A DNA stretch of 64,000 bases, from contig OZ240207.1 in NCBI GenBank assembly GCA_965197415.1, positions 2,542,001 through 2,606,000 of the forward strand. The letters run 5' to 3'. The notes below the pieces were generated by a model, which ran no database searches, had not been told where the DNA came from, and saw nothing but the letters and a program-made list of their open reading frames with translations. Source of the stretch: DAOUJI01 sp965197415 (GTDB lineage: Bacteria > Chloroflexota > Dehalococcoidia > Lucifugimonadales > JAGWBF01). Within the stretch, counting starts at the first letter, position 1. Every line of letters starts with the position of its first letter. The position numbers and the translations under genes are program-made. Below, piece by piece: positions 24,814-33,989 of this stretch.

Positions 24814-26103
24814 TGTTGCGTCAAAAGTAAAGGTTACCGAGGGGCATACGTTGCCTCAGATGAAACTGTTACCAAGCGGTGATGGTGTGGGTGTTCATCT
24901 GCGGTGGCCCACAAGGCTTCGAGGGCAGCCTCGAGCCGTGCCCTGAGTCGAACTGGGTTGAGAGTCTGGTATCTCCGAGCGAGGACCTCGCGCTCCTCTT
25001 CGGACAGGACATCCCGCTCCAGCAGCCTCTGGTAGGGCGTCCTGGCGGTGTCGTACACCTTGTGCACCCTGGCGCCATGTCGGCTCTTGTGCTTTAGCTT
25101 CATGACCGGCTGGAAGAAATTCATGTACAGACTCGACAGGCGATGGACCTCCTGGAGGTGAGCCAAGGCCGCCTTCGTGGAGTACCGATCGTAGCCCACC
25201 AGGCGCCTGACCGCCGTCCAGTTCTTCTGCTCGACGTGAGCGTTGTCGTTCTTCCTGTACGGACGTGAGCGTGTGAAGGTGATCTCGTTGCGCTGGCAGT
25301 AGGCGTAGAGGCGGTGGTTGATGAACTCGCTTCCGTTGTCTGAGTCGAGGCCCACCAGAGGGAACGGCAGGGACCTCGACATCTCGTGGACAGCTCCTCC
25401 GACACGGTCCTGTCCCTTGCCCCAGACTGCCCGACACTCCACCCAGCCCGTGGCTATGTCCACCCCCGTCAGGGTGTTCAGGTAGAACCCCTCTGTCGTG
25501 TCCCCACAGTGGGCCACCAGGTCCACCTCAATGAACTCGGGCCGGTCCTCGTCCCACTCCGCGAAGGTCCTGATGGGTATCGACGTCTTCAGCAGGCTCC
25601 CGGGCTTCGTCGTGCTCCACGGCCGCCTGAGTCCCCTGTCCTTGTGAGGTCTCAGCAGCCGGTCTATGGTCGATGCACTCAACTGGCATAGCTGATCTGC
25701 CACATCTTGTGTTGCCCGCAGCTCCTCCCACTCCTGCATCCTGTCCACCAGCTCCCCCATGAAGGGCTTCAGCCGTTTGCCGCAGATGCGGTCTGCCGTC
25801 TCCCATACCTGCTTGAGGGCCACAACCACCTCGTCGTCGTATCTCCTCGGCCTGCCCATCTTCTTTGCCCTTCTCCCTCGGCTGCGTCCCGACAGCAGTC
25901 GCATCGTTGACTTCCTGTGGTAGCCCGTCACCGCTGTGAACTCGTCCAGCAGACGCCCTTTCTCTGCTCGACCCGCCGCCGCGTAACGCTCTCTCATCGC
26001 CTCTGCATACTCTTTCACGCTGCTTCTCCTCACGCCCCCTCCCCGGTAACATGACTTTTGAAGCAACGATACCCTTTTCGGTAACCTTAATTATGAAGCA
26101 ATT
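24814..26103. mobile_element. Insertion sequence with long compound terminal repeats (~1.29 kb)
   Basis: Left end: TTGCGTCAAAAGTAAAGGTT, then ACCGAGGGGCATACGTTGC, continuing to TGTTACC near 24873. Right end, inverted: TTGCTTCATAATTAAGGTT, ACCGAAAAGGGTATCGTTGC, continuing to TGTTACC. So both termini carry two spaced copies of a TTGC-TCA-A...GTTACC unit, about 55 bp of imperfect inverted repeat. One transposase gene fills the interior. No target duplication is clear and the exact left border may lie anywhere from 24801 to 24816. It sits within 20 bp of the IS1-type element. Confidence 0.75.
24834..26018 (-). CDS. DDE integrase-type (rve) transposase
   Basis: About 394 residues from a GTG at 26018 (MKEYAEAMRERY) preceded by GAGGAG; a TTG/ATG at 26066 would start inside the terminal repeat. 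The N-terminal region has a helix-turn-helix (AVTGYHRKSTMRLLSG). The catalytic core carries Asp in IEVDLVAHCG, Asp in GLDSDNGSEFINH and Glu in HVEQKNWTAVRRLVGY, a complete DDE triad of the rve/IS3-IS481-like fold. It appears intact and could move this IS. Precise ISfinder family not determined. Confidence 0.85.
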   Translation of the reverse strand: MKEYAEAMRERYAAAGRAEKGRLLDEFTAVTGYHRKSTMRLLSGRSRGRRAKKMGRPRRYDDEVVVALKQVWETADRICGKRLKPFMGELVDRMQEWEELRATQDVADQLCQLSASTIDRLLRPHKDRGLRRPWSTTKPGSLLKTSIPIRTFAEWDEDRPEFIEVDLVAHCGDTTEGFYLNTLTGVDIATGWVECRAVWGKGQDRVGGAVHEMSRSLPFPLVGLDSDNGSEFINHRLYAYCQRNEITFTRSRPYRKNDNAHVEQKNWTAVRRLVGYDRYSTKAALAHLQEVHRLSSLYMNFFQPVMKLKHKSRHGARVHKVYDTARTPYQRLLERDVLSEEEREVLARRYQTLNPVRLRARLEAALEALWATADEHPHHHRLVTVSSEATYAPR

Positions 26104-26111
26104 CGCTTTTC

Positions 26112-26140
26112 TTGACGGTAGGCAGGGGTGCCACTACAAT
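26112..26140 (+). promoter_or_regulatory. Sigma-70 promoter for the thiolase gene
   Basis: TTGACG (26112-26117) and TACAAT (26135-26140) are separated by exactly 17 bp. The start codon is at 26206 with AAGGAG upstream. The promoter starts only ~10 bp beyond the IS right end, so the insertion left it intact. Confidence 0.65.
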
Positions 26141-26205
26141 TGTGGCGCCCTTTCATTTGGCGTATTGCAGCCCTCGGACTTGACACCACCAACAAGGAGC
26201 CCATC

Positions 26206-27405
26206 ATGCGCGGCGTTGCTATAGTCTCTCCCCTTCGGACACCCGTAGGCGCCTTTGGAGGCGCCCTAAGAGGCATCTCTCCCACCGACCTGGGGTCCCT
26301 GGTGATTAAAGAGCTTCTCGACCGCACGGGACTCGACCCGGCCAAGGTGGATGACGTAATCCTGGGTAACGGCTACCCAAGCGGCGAGCACCCAGCCATT
26401 GGGCGCCTAGTTTCGCTGAAAGCTGGTCTGCCCATAGAAGTTCCCGGATACCAGCTTGATCGCCGCTGCTCGTCGGGCCTCCAGGCCATCATCAACGCGG
26501 CTATGGAGGTGCAGACCGAGAATGCCGACGTGGTGATAGCCGGCGGAACGGAAAGCATGAGCAGTGCTGAGTACTACACCAACGAGTCCCGCTGGGGGGC
26601 CAGATTCGGGTCAGTAAAGTTCCACGACAGGCTGGAGCGGGCCAGGGAGACAGTCTCCCCTGAGGAGAGGTTTGGCTACATATCCGGGATGATCGAGACC
26701 GCCGAGAACCTGGCCAAGGAGTATGAAATATCCCGACAGGAACAGGACGAATACGCGCTGCGCAGCCATCAGAGGGCCGTGGCCGCCATCGAGTCGGGCA
26801 AGTTCGAGAAGGAGTTGGCTCCGGTGCCCATTCCCCAACGCAGGGGCGATCCGGTGATGTTCGACAAGGACGAAGGACCCAGGGCCGACACCAGCATGGA
26901 AGCCCTGTCCAGGCTGCGCCCCATCATGGGGTCGGACGGCACCGTGACCGCGGGGAACGCCTCCAGTCAGAACGACGCTGCGTCGGTGTGTCTGGTAGTG
27001 GCCGAGGACAAGCTGGAGGAGTTGGGGCTTACGGCTATGGGCTACCTGAAGGGCTGGTCAGTCACCGGTTGCCATCCGGCGACGATGGGTATTGGTCCCG
27101 TCCCTGCCACCGCGAAGGTGATGGGCAAGATAGGCATGTCCGTGGAGGACATGGACCTTATCGAGGTGAACGAGGCATTCGCTTCTCAGGTGCTTTCGGT
27201 GCTGCGGGAATGGAAACTGCCCAATGATGACAACCTGAACGTCAACGGCTCCGGGATTTCACTGGGCCATCCGATAGCGGCCACCGGATGCCGAATCCTC
27301 ACCACGCTGCTGCACGAGATGGAGAGGCGTGACGTGGAGTACGGACTAGAGACCATGTGCGTCGGCGGCGGACAGGGCATGGCCGCCGTGTTCCAGCGTC
27401 GCTAG
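26206..27405 (+). CDS. Acetyl-CoA C-acyltransferase (thiolase)
   Basis: 399 residues from the ATG at 26206, behind AAGGAG (26194-26199). Thiolases split or form beta-ketoacyl-CoA. Nucleophile Cys88 in LDRRCSSGLQAI, the GHPIAATG His loop and the C-terminal Cys in MCVGGGQGMAAVF make the complete catalytic set. The RTPVGAFGG opening and NEAFASQVL segment are family hallmarks. It could be degradative or biosynthetic; no beta-oxidation partner is adjacent. Convergent with the NHL gene across a strong terminator. Confidence 0.93.
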   Translation: MRGVAIVSPLRTPVGAFGGALRGISPTDLGSLVIKELLDRTGLDPAKVDDVILGNGYPSGEHPAIGRLVSLKAGLPIEVPGYQLDRRCSSGLQAIINAAMEVQTENADVVIAGGTESMSSAEYYTNESRWGARFGSVKFHDRLERARETVSPEERFGYISGMIETAENLAKEYEISRQEQDEYALRSHQRAVAAIESGKFEKELAPVPIPQRRGDPVMFDKDEGPRADTSMEALSRLRPIMGSDGTVTAGNASSQNDAASVCLVVAEDKLEELGLTAMGYLKGWSVTGCHPATMGIGPVPATAKVMGKIGMSVEDMDLIEVNEAFASQVLSVLREWKLPNDDNLNVNGSGISLGHPIAATGCRILTTLLHEMERRDVEYGLETMCVGGGQGMAAVFQRR

Positions 27406-27428
27406 CCAACTGATTCATGTGATAAATA

Positions 27429-27461
27429 AAACGGCGGACTCCAGCATGGAGTCCGCCGTTT
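27429..27461. terminator. Strong bidirectional rho-independent terminator
   Basis: AAACGGCGGACTCC (27429-27442) pairs perfectly with GGAGTCCGCCGTTT (27448-27461) around a 5-nt loop. A-rich sequence precedes it and T-rich sequence follows, so it can end both the thiolase (+) and NHL-protein (-) transcripts. Confidence 0.9.
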
Positions 27462-27485
27462 CGTTTGTCCTGTTTGGCGTCGGTA

Positions 27486-28505
27486 TCAGAGGTTGAATTG
27501 GGCGTCTACGTAGTTCTTCTCTTTGATGTAGACCTGGAGGCGGGACCGCATCTGGTCGACGATGACCAAGTGGCCTTCCGAGTCGGCCAGGACGGCGGTG
27601 GGGTAGTTGAACCGCTGCTCCGGTTCCAGGCTCTTCACCCTTCTTCGGGCCTTGACCGTGTCCGGGTTGGCGGCCACGACCTCGGCTCCCCACTTGGAAA
27701 GCTGGTGGGCGTCGCCGACGAAGGTGGTGATGTGGGCGCCGTCGGGGGCATACACTTCCACTTTGCTCTCACCCCAGTCGACCACGTAGACATCGCCTTC
27801 GCTGTCCACGGCCACGTCGCTTGGGCGCCGTAGGGAGCCCTCTCCGCTGTCGGCGTCGCCGAACGTCATCAGCAATTTCCCATCCTGGTCAAACTTCTGG
27901 ACACGGCCGTTGTACCAGTCGGCAACGTAGATGTCCCCATTGTCGTCGACTGTGACGCCCCAGGGAGCGTTGAGTTCGCCCTCTCCGGTGCCGCACTTGC
28001 CCCAGGCTTTCAGGAATTTGCCGTCCTTGGTGAAAGCCTGGACCCGGCTGTTGCCGCTGTCGACGACCCAGAGGTTCCCGTTCTTGTCGAAGTCAATGCC
28101 TGAGGGACTGTCCAGTTGGCCTTCTTCGGAGCCGCAGGACCCCCACTTGTTCAGGAAGTTCCCGTTCTTGTCAAACACCGAAATCCGGTTCAGGTCTTCG
28201 TCTGATACGTAGATGCGGTCGTCGTCGTCAATGGCGATGCAGGTGGCGCCGACGAACTGACCGTCCATCTCGCCATAGCTGCCGAACTCCTCTATGAACT
28301 CTTCGTCGCCTGCGTCCTCTCCGAAGGCCAGCTTGCTAATACGGGTGCCCTGGTTGTATTCGGACCCCCGGTTTATGACGTAGGCAAAGCCTTCGGAGTC
28401 CAAGGCGATGTCCATTGCATATCTGAATCCGGGGCCGCCGCCGGCGTTGCGCCCTATGCAATGGCTGTAAGTGTATGTCCGGCCGAGAACTGTGCGTGTA
28501 AGCAT
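27486..28505 (-). CDS. NHL-repeat beta-propeller protein
   Basis: 339 residues from the ATG at 28505. At least five NHL blades are visible, each like GQLDSPSGIDFDKNGNLWVVDSGN-RVQ and GSLRRPSDVAVDSEGDVYVVDWG, forming a six-bladed propeller. There is no signal peptide. NHL propellers bind proteins or RNA or act as lyases; this one lacks extra domains. It follows the DUF1800 gene by about 50 bp on the same strand; similar pairs occur in Chloroflexota. Function not determined. Confidence 0.85.
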   Translation of the reverse strand: MLTRTVLGRTYTYSHCIGRNAGGGPGFRYAMDIALDSEGFAYVINRGSEYNQGTRISKLAFGEDAGDEEFIEEFGSYGEMDGQFVGATCIAIDDDDRIYVSDEDLNRISVFDKNGNFLNKWGSCGSEEGQLDSPSGIDFDKNGNLWVVDSGNSRVQAFTKDGKFLKAWGKCGTGEGELNAPWGVTVDDNGDIYVADWYNGRVQKFDQDGKLLMTFGDADSGEGSLRRPSDVAVDSEGDVYVVDWGESKVEVYAPDGAHITTFVGDAHQLSKWGAEVVAANPDTVKARRRVKSLEPEQRFNYPTAVLADSEGHLVIVDQMRSRLQVYIKEKNYVDAQFNL

Positions 28506-28554
28506 CAGCGCACCCAATCCTTCTGATCAGATGTTTCTATCAACCCCTCGGACG

Positions 28555-29973
28555 TTAGCCGAACTGGTATTCCCGGGTTGAAGCGATAAGGGCCAGCATG
28601 TCTCCCACTCTTCTGGCCGAAGCCTGCTGGCTCTCGTCGTCGTTCCACCGGATGTCTCCGTCACGACTGGCGTAGGAGACAAGCTCCTCCTTTGTGCCCT
28701 CACCCATGTCTACGGGGCCGAGGAGGTCGAGACAGCTGTCCACCAACGTCTCGGGCGATATGGTCCCTTTTGCCTCTATGCGGCTGACTATGTCCTGGAC
28801 TCCCGGCCTGGAGATGTCGGCTACCCGGTCGGCGACGAAATTGATGCGCCGGACCAAGGAGCCGCTGTCAATCCACTCGGGGCCGGTGTGCCAGCCTTCC
28901 ACGCTGGGTGGGTCCAGCAGGGCCTGGCCCATGTTACGGGGTTCGACGCCCATCGCGGTGAGACCGGGGCGGGGCCTGCCCTTGAAGTCGCCCACCAGGT
29001 TGAGTGTCCCGGCCACGACTTCCGTGGGGCTCTTGACCTTCTTGTAGAGGGACTCCTTGAAGAAGTCGGAGTTGAGCAGGATCCTCATGGTCTCCTTCAT
29101 GTCGTATCCGGTGGTCATGAAGGCGTCCCCGATGATGTTGATGGCCACCGGGTCTTTGGGGGGCACGTCAAGCCATGCGGGGACCTGCACATCGTCGGCC
29201 ACGAAGAAGTTGTAGAGGTGGCGCGCGATGAAACGGGCGGTGGCGGGTTGGCGCACGACGATGTCTATGATGTCTTCGCCGTCGAAGTTTCCGCGCTGGC
29301 CCAGGAACTCCTTCTCGTCGTCGTCATGGTCGTCGGCGCGGTACTCGAATGACCAGGGGAACCGCCCGTAGGGGAACCGGGGCAGCTTGGCGGCTATCGT
29401 CCAGCCTGTGAAGGCCCTGGAGCACTCGAAGACGTCCTTCTCGGAGTAGTTCCCCTGCCCCATGGAGAAGAGCTCAAGGAGCTCTCGCCCCCAGTTCTCG
29501 TTGGGCCGGTCTTTGCGGTTCTCGTTATTGTCCAGCCAGAAGATCATGGCCGGGTTCTTGGCCAGCGCCACCAGAAGCTCCCGGTAGTTGCCCAAGGCTA
29601 GGCCGCGGAACATGTTTATCTGGTCGAGCATCTGGTCGCAGTTGTCAATCTTGGAGTTGCCGGTGGCGAAGACGTGGTGCCAGAACAGGGTCATCTTCTC
29701 CTGGAGGGGCCGCTTGGTGTTGAGAATCTGCCAAATGTAGTTGCCCTGGCCGGGGTCGGTGACGCCTCCGGGGAGTATGCCGACGGGGAAGTGGCGGAAG
29801 AGCAGGTCTTCGTCGTTCTGGGGGAAGCCGTAATTGTCGGGGTCCACCAACTCGTCCACGGTGGCCTCGTAGCCCTTGTCCACACGTTCTTCCAACTCGG
29901 CCCTGGGAGCTCCGAAGCCGGCCCGCCTCATAAGATGGGCCATAAGTTCGATTTCTTCTTGGTTGTAAGACAT
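28555..29973 (-). CDS. DUF1800-family protein
   Basis: 472 residues from the ATG at 29973 behind GGAAGGGG. Diagnostic segments are HLMRRAGFGAPRAELEERVDKGYEATVDELVDP at the start, MTLFWHHVFATGNSKI, NPAMIFWLDN-EN-KDRPNENWGRELLELFSMG, and CSRAFTGW. DUF1800 proteins are large, often exported, of unknown function and frequently paired with DUF1501; here no DUF1501 partner and no signal peptide are seen. It is the first gene before the NHL propeller. Probably the two products act together. Confidence 0.85.
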   Translation of the reverse strand: MSYNQEEIELMAHLMRRAGFGAPRAELEERVDKGYEATVDELVDPDNYGFPQNDEDLLFRHFPVGILPGGVTDPGQGNYIWQILNTKRPLQEKMTLFWHHVFATGNSKIDNCDQMLDQINMFRGLALGNYRELLVALAKNPAMIFWLDNNENRKDRPNENWGRELLELFSMGQGNYSEKDVFECSRAFTGWTIAAKLPRFPYGRFPWSFEYRADDHDDDEKEFLGQRGNFDGEDIIDIVVRQPATARFIARHLYNFFVADDVQVPAWLDVPPKDPVAINIIGDAFMTTGYDMKETMRILLNSDFFKESLYKKVKSPTEVVAGTLNLVGDFKGRPRPGLTAMGVEPRNMGQALLDPPSVEGWHTGPEWIDSGSLVRRINFVADRVADISRPGVQDIVSRIEAKGTISPETLVDSCLDLLGPVDMGEGTKEELVSYASRDGDIRWNDDESQQASARRVGDMLALIASTREYQFG

Positions 29974-30190
29974 TTCGCCCCTTCCTTTCCCACGACGCAA
30001 GGTTGACTGAATATTAAGAGAGATTTGTTGTCGAATGTTAGCGCTTTACGAAGGTTGGGTCAAGCGTAAACAGGCGGTCGATGACGCTACAGGCATCTCA
30101 TAAAGAACGCCGCCGGGGTTCGGTGGTTTCGACCCTACCGACCTATATTAATTGGACTATTTTTACATCCTGATGGGTTTGATTGGTGTG

Positions 30191-30206
30191 GGCCACTATA
30201 GTGGCC
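30191..30206. promoter_or_regulatory. 16-bp perfect palindrome in a 314-bp gene-free gap
   Basis: GGCCACTATAGTGGCC is a perfect palindrome between the beta-lactamase-family gene (ends 30288) and the DUF1800 gene (starts 29973). The gap 29974-30287 otherwise shows no gene, only AT-rich stretches (around 30142-30170) that might be a promoter for the DUF1800/NHL pair. A repressor-binding role is a guess. Confidence 0.4.
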
Positions 30207-30287
30207 AGCGTGACGATCTTCGTCCTCAAGCAGCGTCCTAACCTAACGCTGAAGACTAAGGGGTCCTCACCGCTTTGTCGCCAACTC

Positions 30288-31439
30288 CTACAGGCCATCG
30301 TATGCGGCGTCCATCAGCCTGACGTAGCACTTGTCCCGACCGGCCTCATTCTTCATCTGGTTCATTGTGTAACTGAAACTGAGTCTGTTGTCCAGGTCCG
30401 CCAGACCTACGGAACCTCCGGCTCCCGTGTGGCCAAAGACTCGCCCGGGCCTAAAGGTCCACTGCTCGCTGTCTAAACCGAATCCCAGGGCGTATCTGCT
30501 CTGGGCGCCCAGCACGGCATCCTTGCCGTTGGCTTGCTCGACTATTGCCGCCTCGATTGTCGAGGGGTCGAGTATTCGGACTCCGTCTAGTTCTCCGCCC
30601 CTGGAGAGAGCGCTGTAGACCCGGGCAAGAGCTCGAGCATTGGTGTGTCCGTTGGCCGCCGGTATCTCTGCAGCCCGCCACTCCCTGGAGTTTTCCGTAA
30701 CTCCGGGATTACGCGGCGGGTTGGTCATGACCTTGGCCTGCATGGACTCAGGGTCTGATAGGAACGCGGCCAAAGGGCTGGGCGGGTCGTCTGGGGAGAA
30801 TACAGGCTGAATGGTCTCGGCAGTGCGGGCGTCGTGCCTGGCTTCCAGGCCGATGTGGACGTCGGCGCCAAGCGGTCCGCCTATCTCATCCCTGAAGAAT
30901 GTACCAAGGCTCTTTCCGGTGATGCGCCTGATCGGCTCTCCAACCAACCAACCGTACGTGAATGCATGGTACCCGTGGGCCGTGCCTGGCTCCCACCAGG
31001 GTTTCTGGGCCGCGAGGGCCCCGGCCATAATGTCCCAGTCGAAGTAGGCCTCGGTCGGGAGAGGGGCTGCGATGGCGGGCAACCCGGCTCTGTGGGACAA
31101 AAGTTGATTGACAGGAACTGAACCCTTGTCTTCCTGGGCGAACTCCGGCCAGTACTGGGATACGGGGGCGTCCAGGTCCAGTTTTCCCTGGTCAATCAGC
31201 TTGTGAGCGCTGAGGGCCGCCATTCCCTTAGTGGTCGACCATACCATGACTATGGTGTCCTGCTCCCAGGGAACGGTCTTGCCGGAGTCGGCGTGTCCTG
31301 CCCACAGGTCTACGACAGGCTTGCCGTCCAGGAACACGGCGACGGAAGCGCCAATCTCCAGGCCGGACTCGAAGTGGTGGGCGAACACCTCCTTCACCTT
31401 GTTGAACTTGCTGTCACAGTTTCCGTTTATCTGAGTCAT
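30288..31439 (-). CDS. Beta-lactamase-family serine hydrolase (EstB-like)
   Basis: 383 residues of the class C/S12 fold. Ser68-x-x-Lys71 (VWSTTKGMAAL) is the active-site motif. A Tyr in the YGWLVGE segment stands in the usual Y-x-N position, and HTGAGGSVGLADL near the end matches the third motif (H-x-G). It lacks a signal peptide, so a cytoplasmic esterase or amidase role is likelier than antibiotic resistance. Located between the DUF1800 gene and the luciferase-like oxidoreductase on the same strand. Confidence 0.85.
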   Translation of the reverse strand: MTQINGNCDSKFNKVKEVFAHHFESGLEIGASVAVFLDGKPVVDLWAGHADSGKTVPWEQDTIVMVWSTTKGMAALSAHKLIDQGKLDLDAPVSQYWPEFAQEDKGSVPVNQLLSHRAGLPAIAAPLPTEAYFDWDIMAGALAAQKPWWEPGTAHGYHAFTYGWLVGEPIRRITGKSLGTFFRDEIGGPLGADVHIGLEARHDARTAETIQPVFSPDDPPSPLAAFLSDPESMQAKVMTNPPRNPGVTENSREWRAAEIPAANGHTNARALARVYSALSRGGELDGVRILDPSTIEAAIVEQANGKDAVLGAQSRYALGFGLDSEQWTFRPGRVFGHTGAGGSVGLADLDNRLSFSYTMNQMKNEAGRDKCYVRLMDAAYDGL

Positions 31440-31488
31440 TGGGCGTCTTCCTCCGGTTTTAGATAAAACCCGTCTTTTCGGAACGGGT

Positions 31489-32373
31489 CTAGTACATTAT
31501 TTCTTTCGCCAGGCTTTCCATCTGGGGAATCACCATGTCGGGGGACGCAACACGCTCGCCCCGGCTGTGGACGCCGGAGCACACCCGGACAACACCCGCT
31601 TCCTCAAACCTCTTGATCAGGTCCCTTTCAGGAGGGCATCCGAAGATGGTTATTTCGACGGACTTGGGGTCGCGTCCATTTTCTTCTGCCAAGCGGTCCA
31701 GGGTGGCGCGGGCCTCCTTGATTTGTTCCGGCCAAATCCAATAGGGAATCCATCCGTCTCCCCATGTGGCGGCCCGTCTAAGGTGTCGTATGGGGGTCTT
31801 CACCTCTCTCGTCCCTCCTCCGCCTACGAGAACAGGGGGATGGGGTTTCTGTATCGGTTTGGGGAACATTTTGACCGGGGGAAAGTCGTAGTATTTCCCG
31901 TGGTATTCGGCGTCGTCCTTGGTCCAAAGCTCCTTCAATGCTTCGATGCACTCGCGGGCCTGGGTCCAACGATGGGGAAAATCGCCTCCCATGATTTGGA
32001 CCTCTTCCTCGAATATCCCCGCGCCGATGCCCAACATGAACCGCCCTCCAGACAGGAAGTCCAGTGTGGCGACCTCCTTGGCCAACACCAGAGGGTTCCT
32101 TTCCGTGACCAGGCATATTCCAGTGCCTAGCCTTATATCCTTGGTCACCGCTGCTGCCATGGCCAGGGTCACAAAAGGGTCCAGCATGTGGTAGAGGGTC
32201 TCGTCGAAAGAGCCGTCGTCTCTGCCGGGATGGGGTGTGGTGGTGACGGTGGGAATGACCGGATGCTCGGAAATCCAGACCGATTCAAACCCCAGCTCCT
32301 CGGCCCGTTTGGCTATGGCCGGTACGTCCGTCGGCGTTCCTATGAAATATGGAATCGATAGTCCGAATTTCAT
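31489..32373 (-). CDS. LLM-class (probably F420-dependent) oxidoreductase
   Basis: 294 residues of the luciferase-like TIM-barrel family: MKFGLSIPYFIGTPTDVPAIAKRAEELGFESVWISEHPVIP at the start, LGTGICLVTERNPLVLAKEVATLDFLSGGRFMLGIGAG centrally, and a C-terminal GDGWIPYW segment. This subgroup typically uses deazaflavin F420 or FMN to reduce or oxygenate small substrates. It forms a minus-strand run with the SirB1 and GNAT/GMC genes, but no F420-synthesis gene is in the window. Substrate unknown. Confidence 0.87.
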   Translation of the reverse strand: MKFGLSIPYFIGTPTDVPAIAKRAEELGFESVWISEHPVIPTVTTTPHPGRDDGSFDETLYHMLDPFVTLAMAAAVTKDIRLGTGICLVTERNPLVLAKEVATLDFLSGGRFMLGIGAGIFEEEVQIMGGDFPHRWTQARECIEALKELWTKDDAEYHGKYYDFPPVKMFPKPIQKPHPPVLVGGGGTREVKTPIRHLRRAATWGDGWIPYWIWPEQIKEARATLDRLAEENGRDPKSVEITIFGCPPERDLIKRFEEAGVVRVCSGVHSRGERVASPDMVIPQMESLAKEIMY

Positions 32374-32444
32374 GCTGTCCTCCTTCTGTTCGCCAATATC
32401 CCCAGTGCGTAAGCCACTCTCCGGCGACGGGATGGGTCTCTACA

Positions 32445-33287
32445 CTAATTTAGGGTTGCCAGCGTGCGCCAGATGGAATCGATCTCCTTTTGGGTCCGTT
32501 CCCGGTCCGGCCCTTCGGGAAGAAGCGGCAAGCATTTCTCCAAGTCCCGGATGGCTAGCCTGTACTGCTTCATAGTGTACCTGTACATGGCCCGGTCGTG
32601 GAAATTGCTGAAAAGCGACGGGTCAATGACCTCGGTCAGGTCTGCGTACCTGACAGCCTTGAGATAATCTCCCTCCCGGAAATAGTTGTGCTTCAGGTTG
32701 GACAGCATCCTTATCAGGAACTGGCCTTTAGTGTAGGGTTCGAAGTTTTCCTCGGTGAGATGGACCCTGCCCTGGAACAAGTTGTCCACCAGCGCCTGGC
32801 ACCCTGCCCTGTCCATGGTCTGCCCACTATTGAAAGGGTCTACGAACAGCTGGTCATGGGGCGGTCCTGTGCGGACCACCAAATGGCCGGGCAGACCGAT
32901 GGCTTCAAAGGGCATCCCAAGACGGCTGGCTGTTTCCATGTACACCAGGGACAGAGTTATTGGAATGCCTAATTTCCTATCCAAGACCATGTTCAAATAG
33001 CTGTTAAGGGGGTTGTAATAGTCCTGGCTGTCTCCAAGGAACCCTAAATCCCCAAACATATGCCCGCTCAGCGCCTCCACGCGGTCTTTCAGGGGTCCGG
33101 AGAGCGCGGTGTCGGGCGTTCCGTCAGCGAGGGAGTCCAGTTCCCAGAGGTAGTAATCTATGTCCAAGTCCTGGTATTCGACAGACGCGATGACTAACGC
33201 CGACCGGGCCAGGTCCACATCCTCAGCCGGCCTTTGAAGCTCCTGCCTCAGCCGTTCCAGGTGCTCCTGATAGCTTGCTGCTTCCAT
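32445..33287 (-). CDS. SirB1-type transglutaminase-like/tetratricopeptide protein
   Basis: 280 residues. The core NPLNSYLNMVLDRKLGIPITLSLVYMETASRLGMPFEAIGLPGHLVVR is the SirB1/Transglut_core2 signature, including the PGH that contributes the catalytic His. Where the papain-like Cys would be, the region reads GIPITLS without Cys, as in many SirB1 proteins. The last ~90 residues have TPR-like helices (FSNFHDRAMYRYTMKQYRLAIRDLEKCLPL). Function of the family is unclear. Confidence 0.8.
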   Translation of the reverse strand: MEAASYQEHLERLRQELQRPAEDVDLARSALVIASVEYQDLDIDYYLWELDSLADGTPDTALSGPLKDRVEALSGHMFGDLGFLGDSQDYYNPLNSYLNMVLDRKLGIPITLSLVYMETASRLGMPFEAIGLPGHLVVRTGPPHDQLFVDPFNSGQTMDRAGCQALVDNLFQGRVHLTEENFEPYTKGQFLIRMLSNLKHNYFREGDYLKAVRYADLTEVIDPSLFSNFHDRAMYRYTMKQYRLAIRDLEKCLPLLPEGPDRERTQKEIDSIWRTLATLN

Positions 33288-33419
33288 GTCCTAAGTGCCT
33301 ACTCATGTTCCTGTTGGCTCTTTGGCTGGCTGCGGAGAACTTCGGAGACGATGGTTCCTGCAACCGATAAGTTATGCGGAGTTGATAAACTTTAGCTCAC
33401 GGTAGCCGTAGGTACTCTT

Positions 33420-33989
33420 TTACGATTCCGCCTCCGCACGTTTCTCCCACTCCGTTCGGAGAATCCCGTAGTAGACCACGTCGATCCGCTGAGTACGGCC
33501 TTTGCGGTGGCTGCGCAATACTCCTTCGCGCTTCATCCCCAGCTTTTCCATCACCCGTATTGATCTACGATTGTGCAGGTCGGCCCTTGCACAAATTTTT
33601 TGTAGGTCGTAGTGTATGAACGCCCAGTCAAGTACCGCAGTGGCTGCCTCGGTCGCAAGTCCCTTGCCCCAGTTGGTTGTTGCTATTCCATAGCCTAGAT
33701 CTGCGACTTGGTCAGTTATGTTGATCTCCAGGTGGATACCGCCTACGACCCTCGTATCCAAGACGATGGCGAACATCGGGTTGATATCCTGGGAAGCCAG
33801 GACCGCTTTCGCGATAAACTCTTCTGCGTCCCGCCGAACATACGGCTCGGGAACCGGCATCAATAAGGAACGTCCCCACTCTGGGTCCTTGGCATATGAG
33901 TAAACCTCGTCCACGTCTTTCAGCCTGAAGGGCCGGAGGACCAGGCGTGCGGTTCTCAACTCAACCCTTTCTAGTGACCCCGTTGTCAT
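33420..33989 (-). CDS. GNAT N-acetyltransferase, RimJ/RimL type
   Basis: 189 residues. The opening LRTARLVLRPFRLKDVDEVYSYAKDPEWGRSLLMP and GYGIATTNWGKGLATEAATAVLDWAF (acetyl-CoA pyrophosphate loop), then CARADLHNRRSIRVMEKLGMKREGVLR are typical of RimJ/RimL acetyltransferases acting on protein N-termini or small amines. Its ATG is directly adjacent to and shares one base with the GMC oxidoreductase stop, so they are cotranscribed. Substrate unknown. Confidence 0.87.
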   Translation of the reverse strand: MTTGSLERVELRTARLVLRPFRLKDVDEVYSYAKDPEWGRSLLMPVPEPYVRRDAEEFIAKAVLASQDINPMFAIVLDTRVVGGIHLEINITDQVADLGYGIATTNWGKGLATEAATAVLDWAFIHYDLQKICARADLHNRRSIRVMEKLGMKREGVLRSHRKGRTQRIDVVYYGILRTEWEKRAEAES

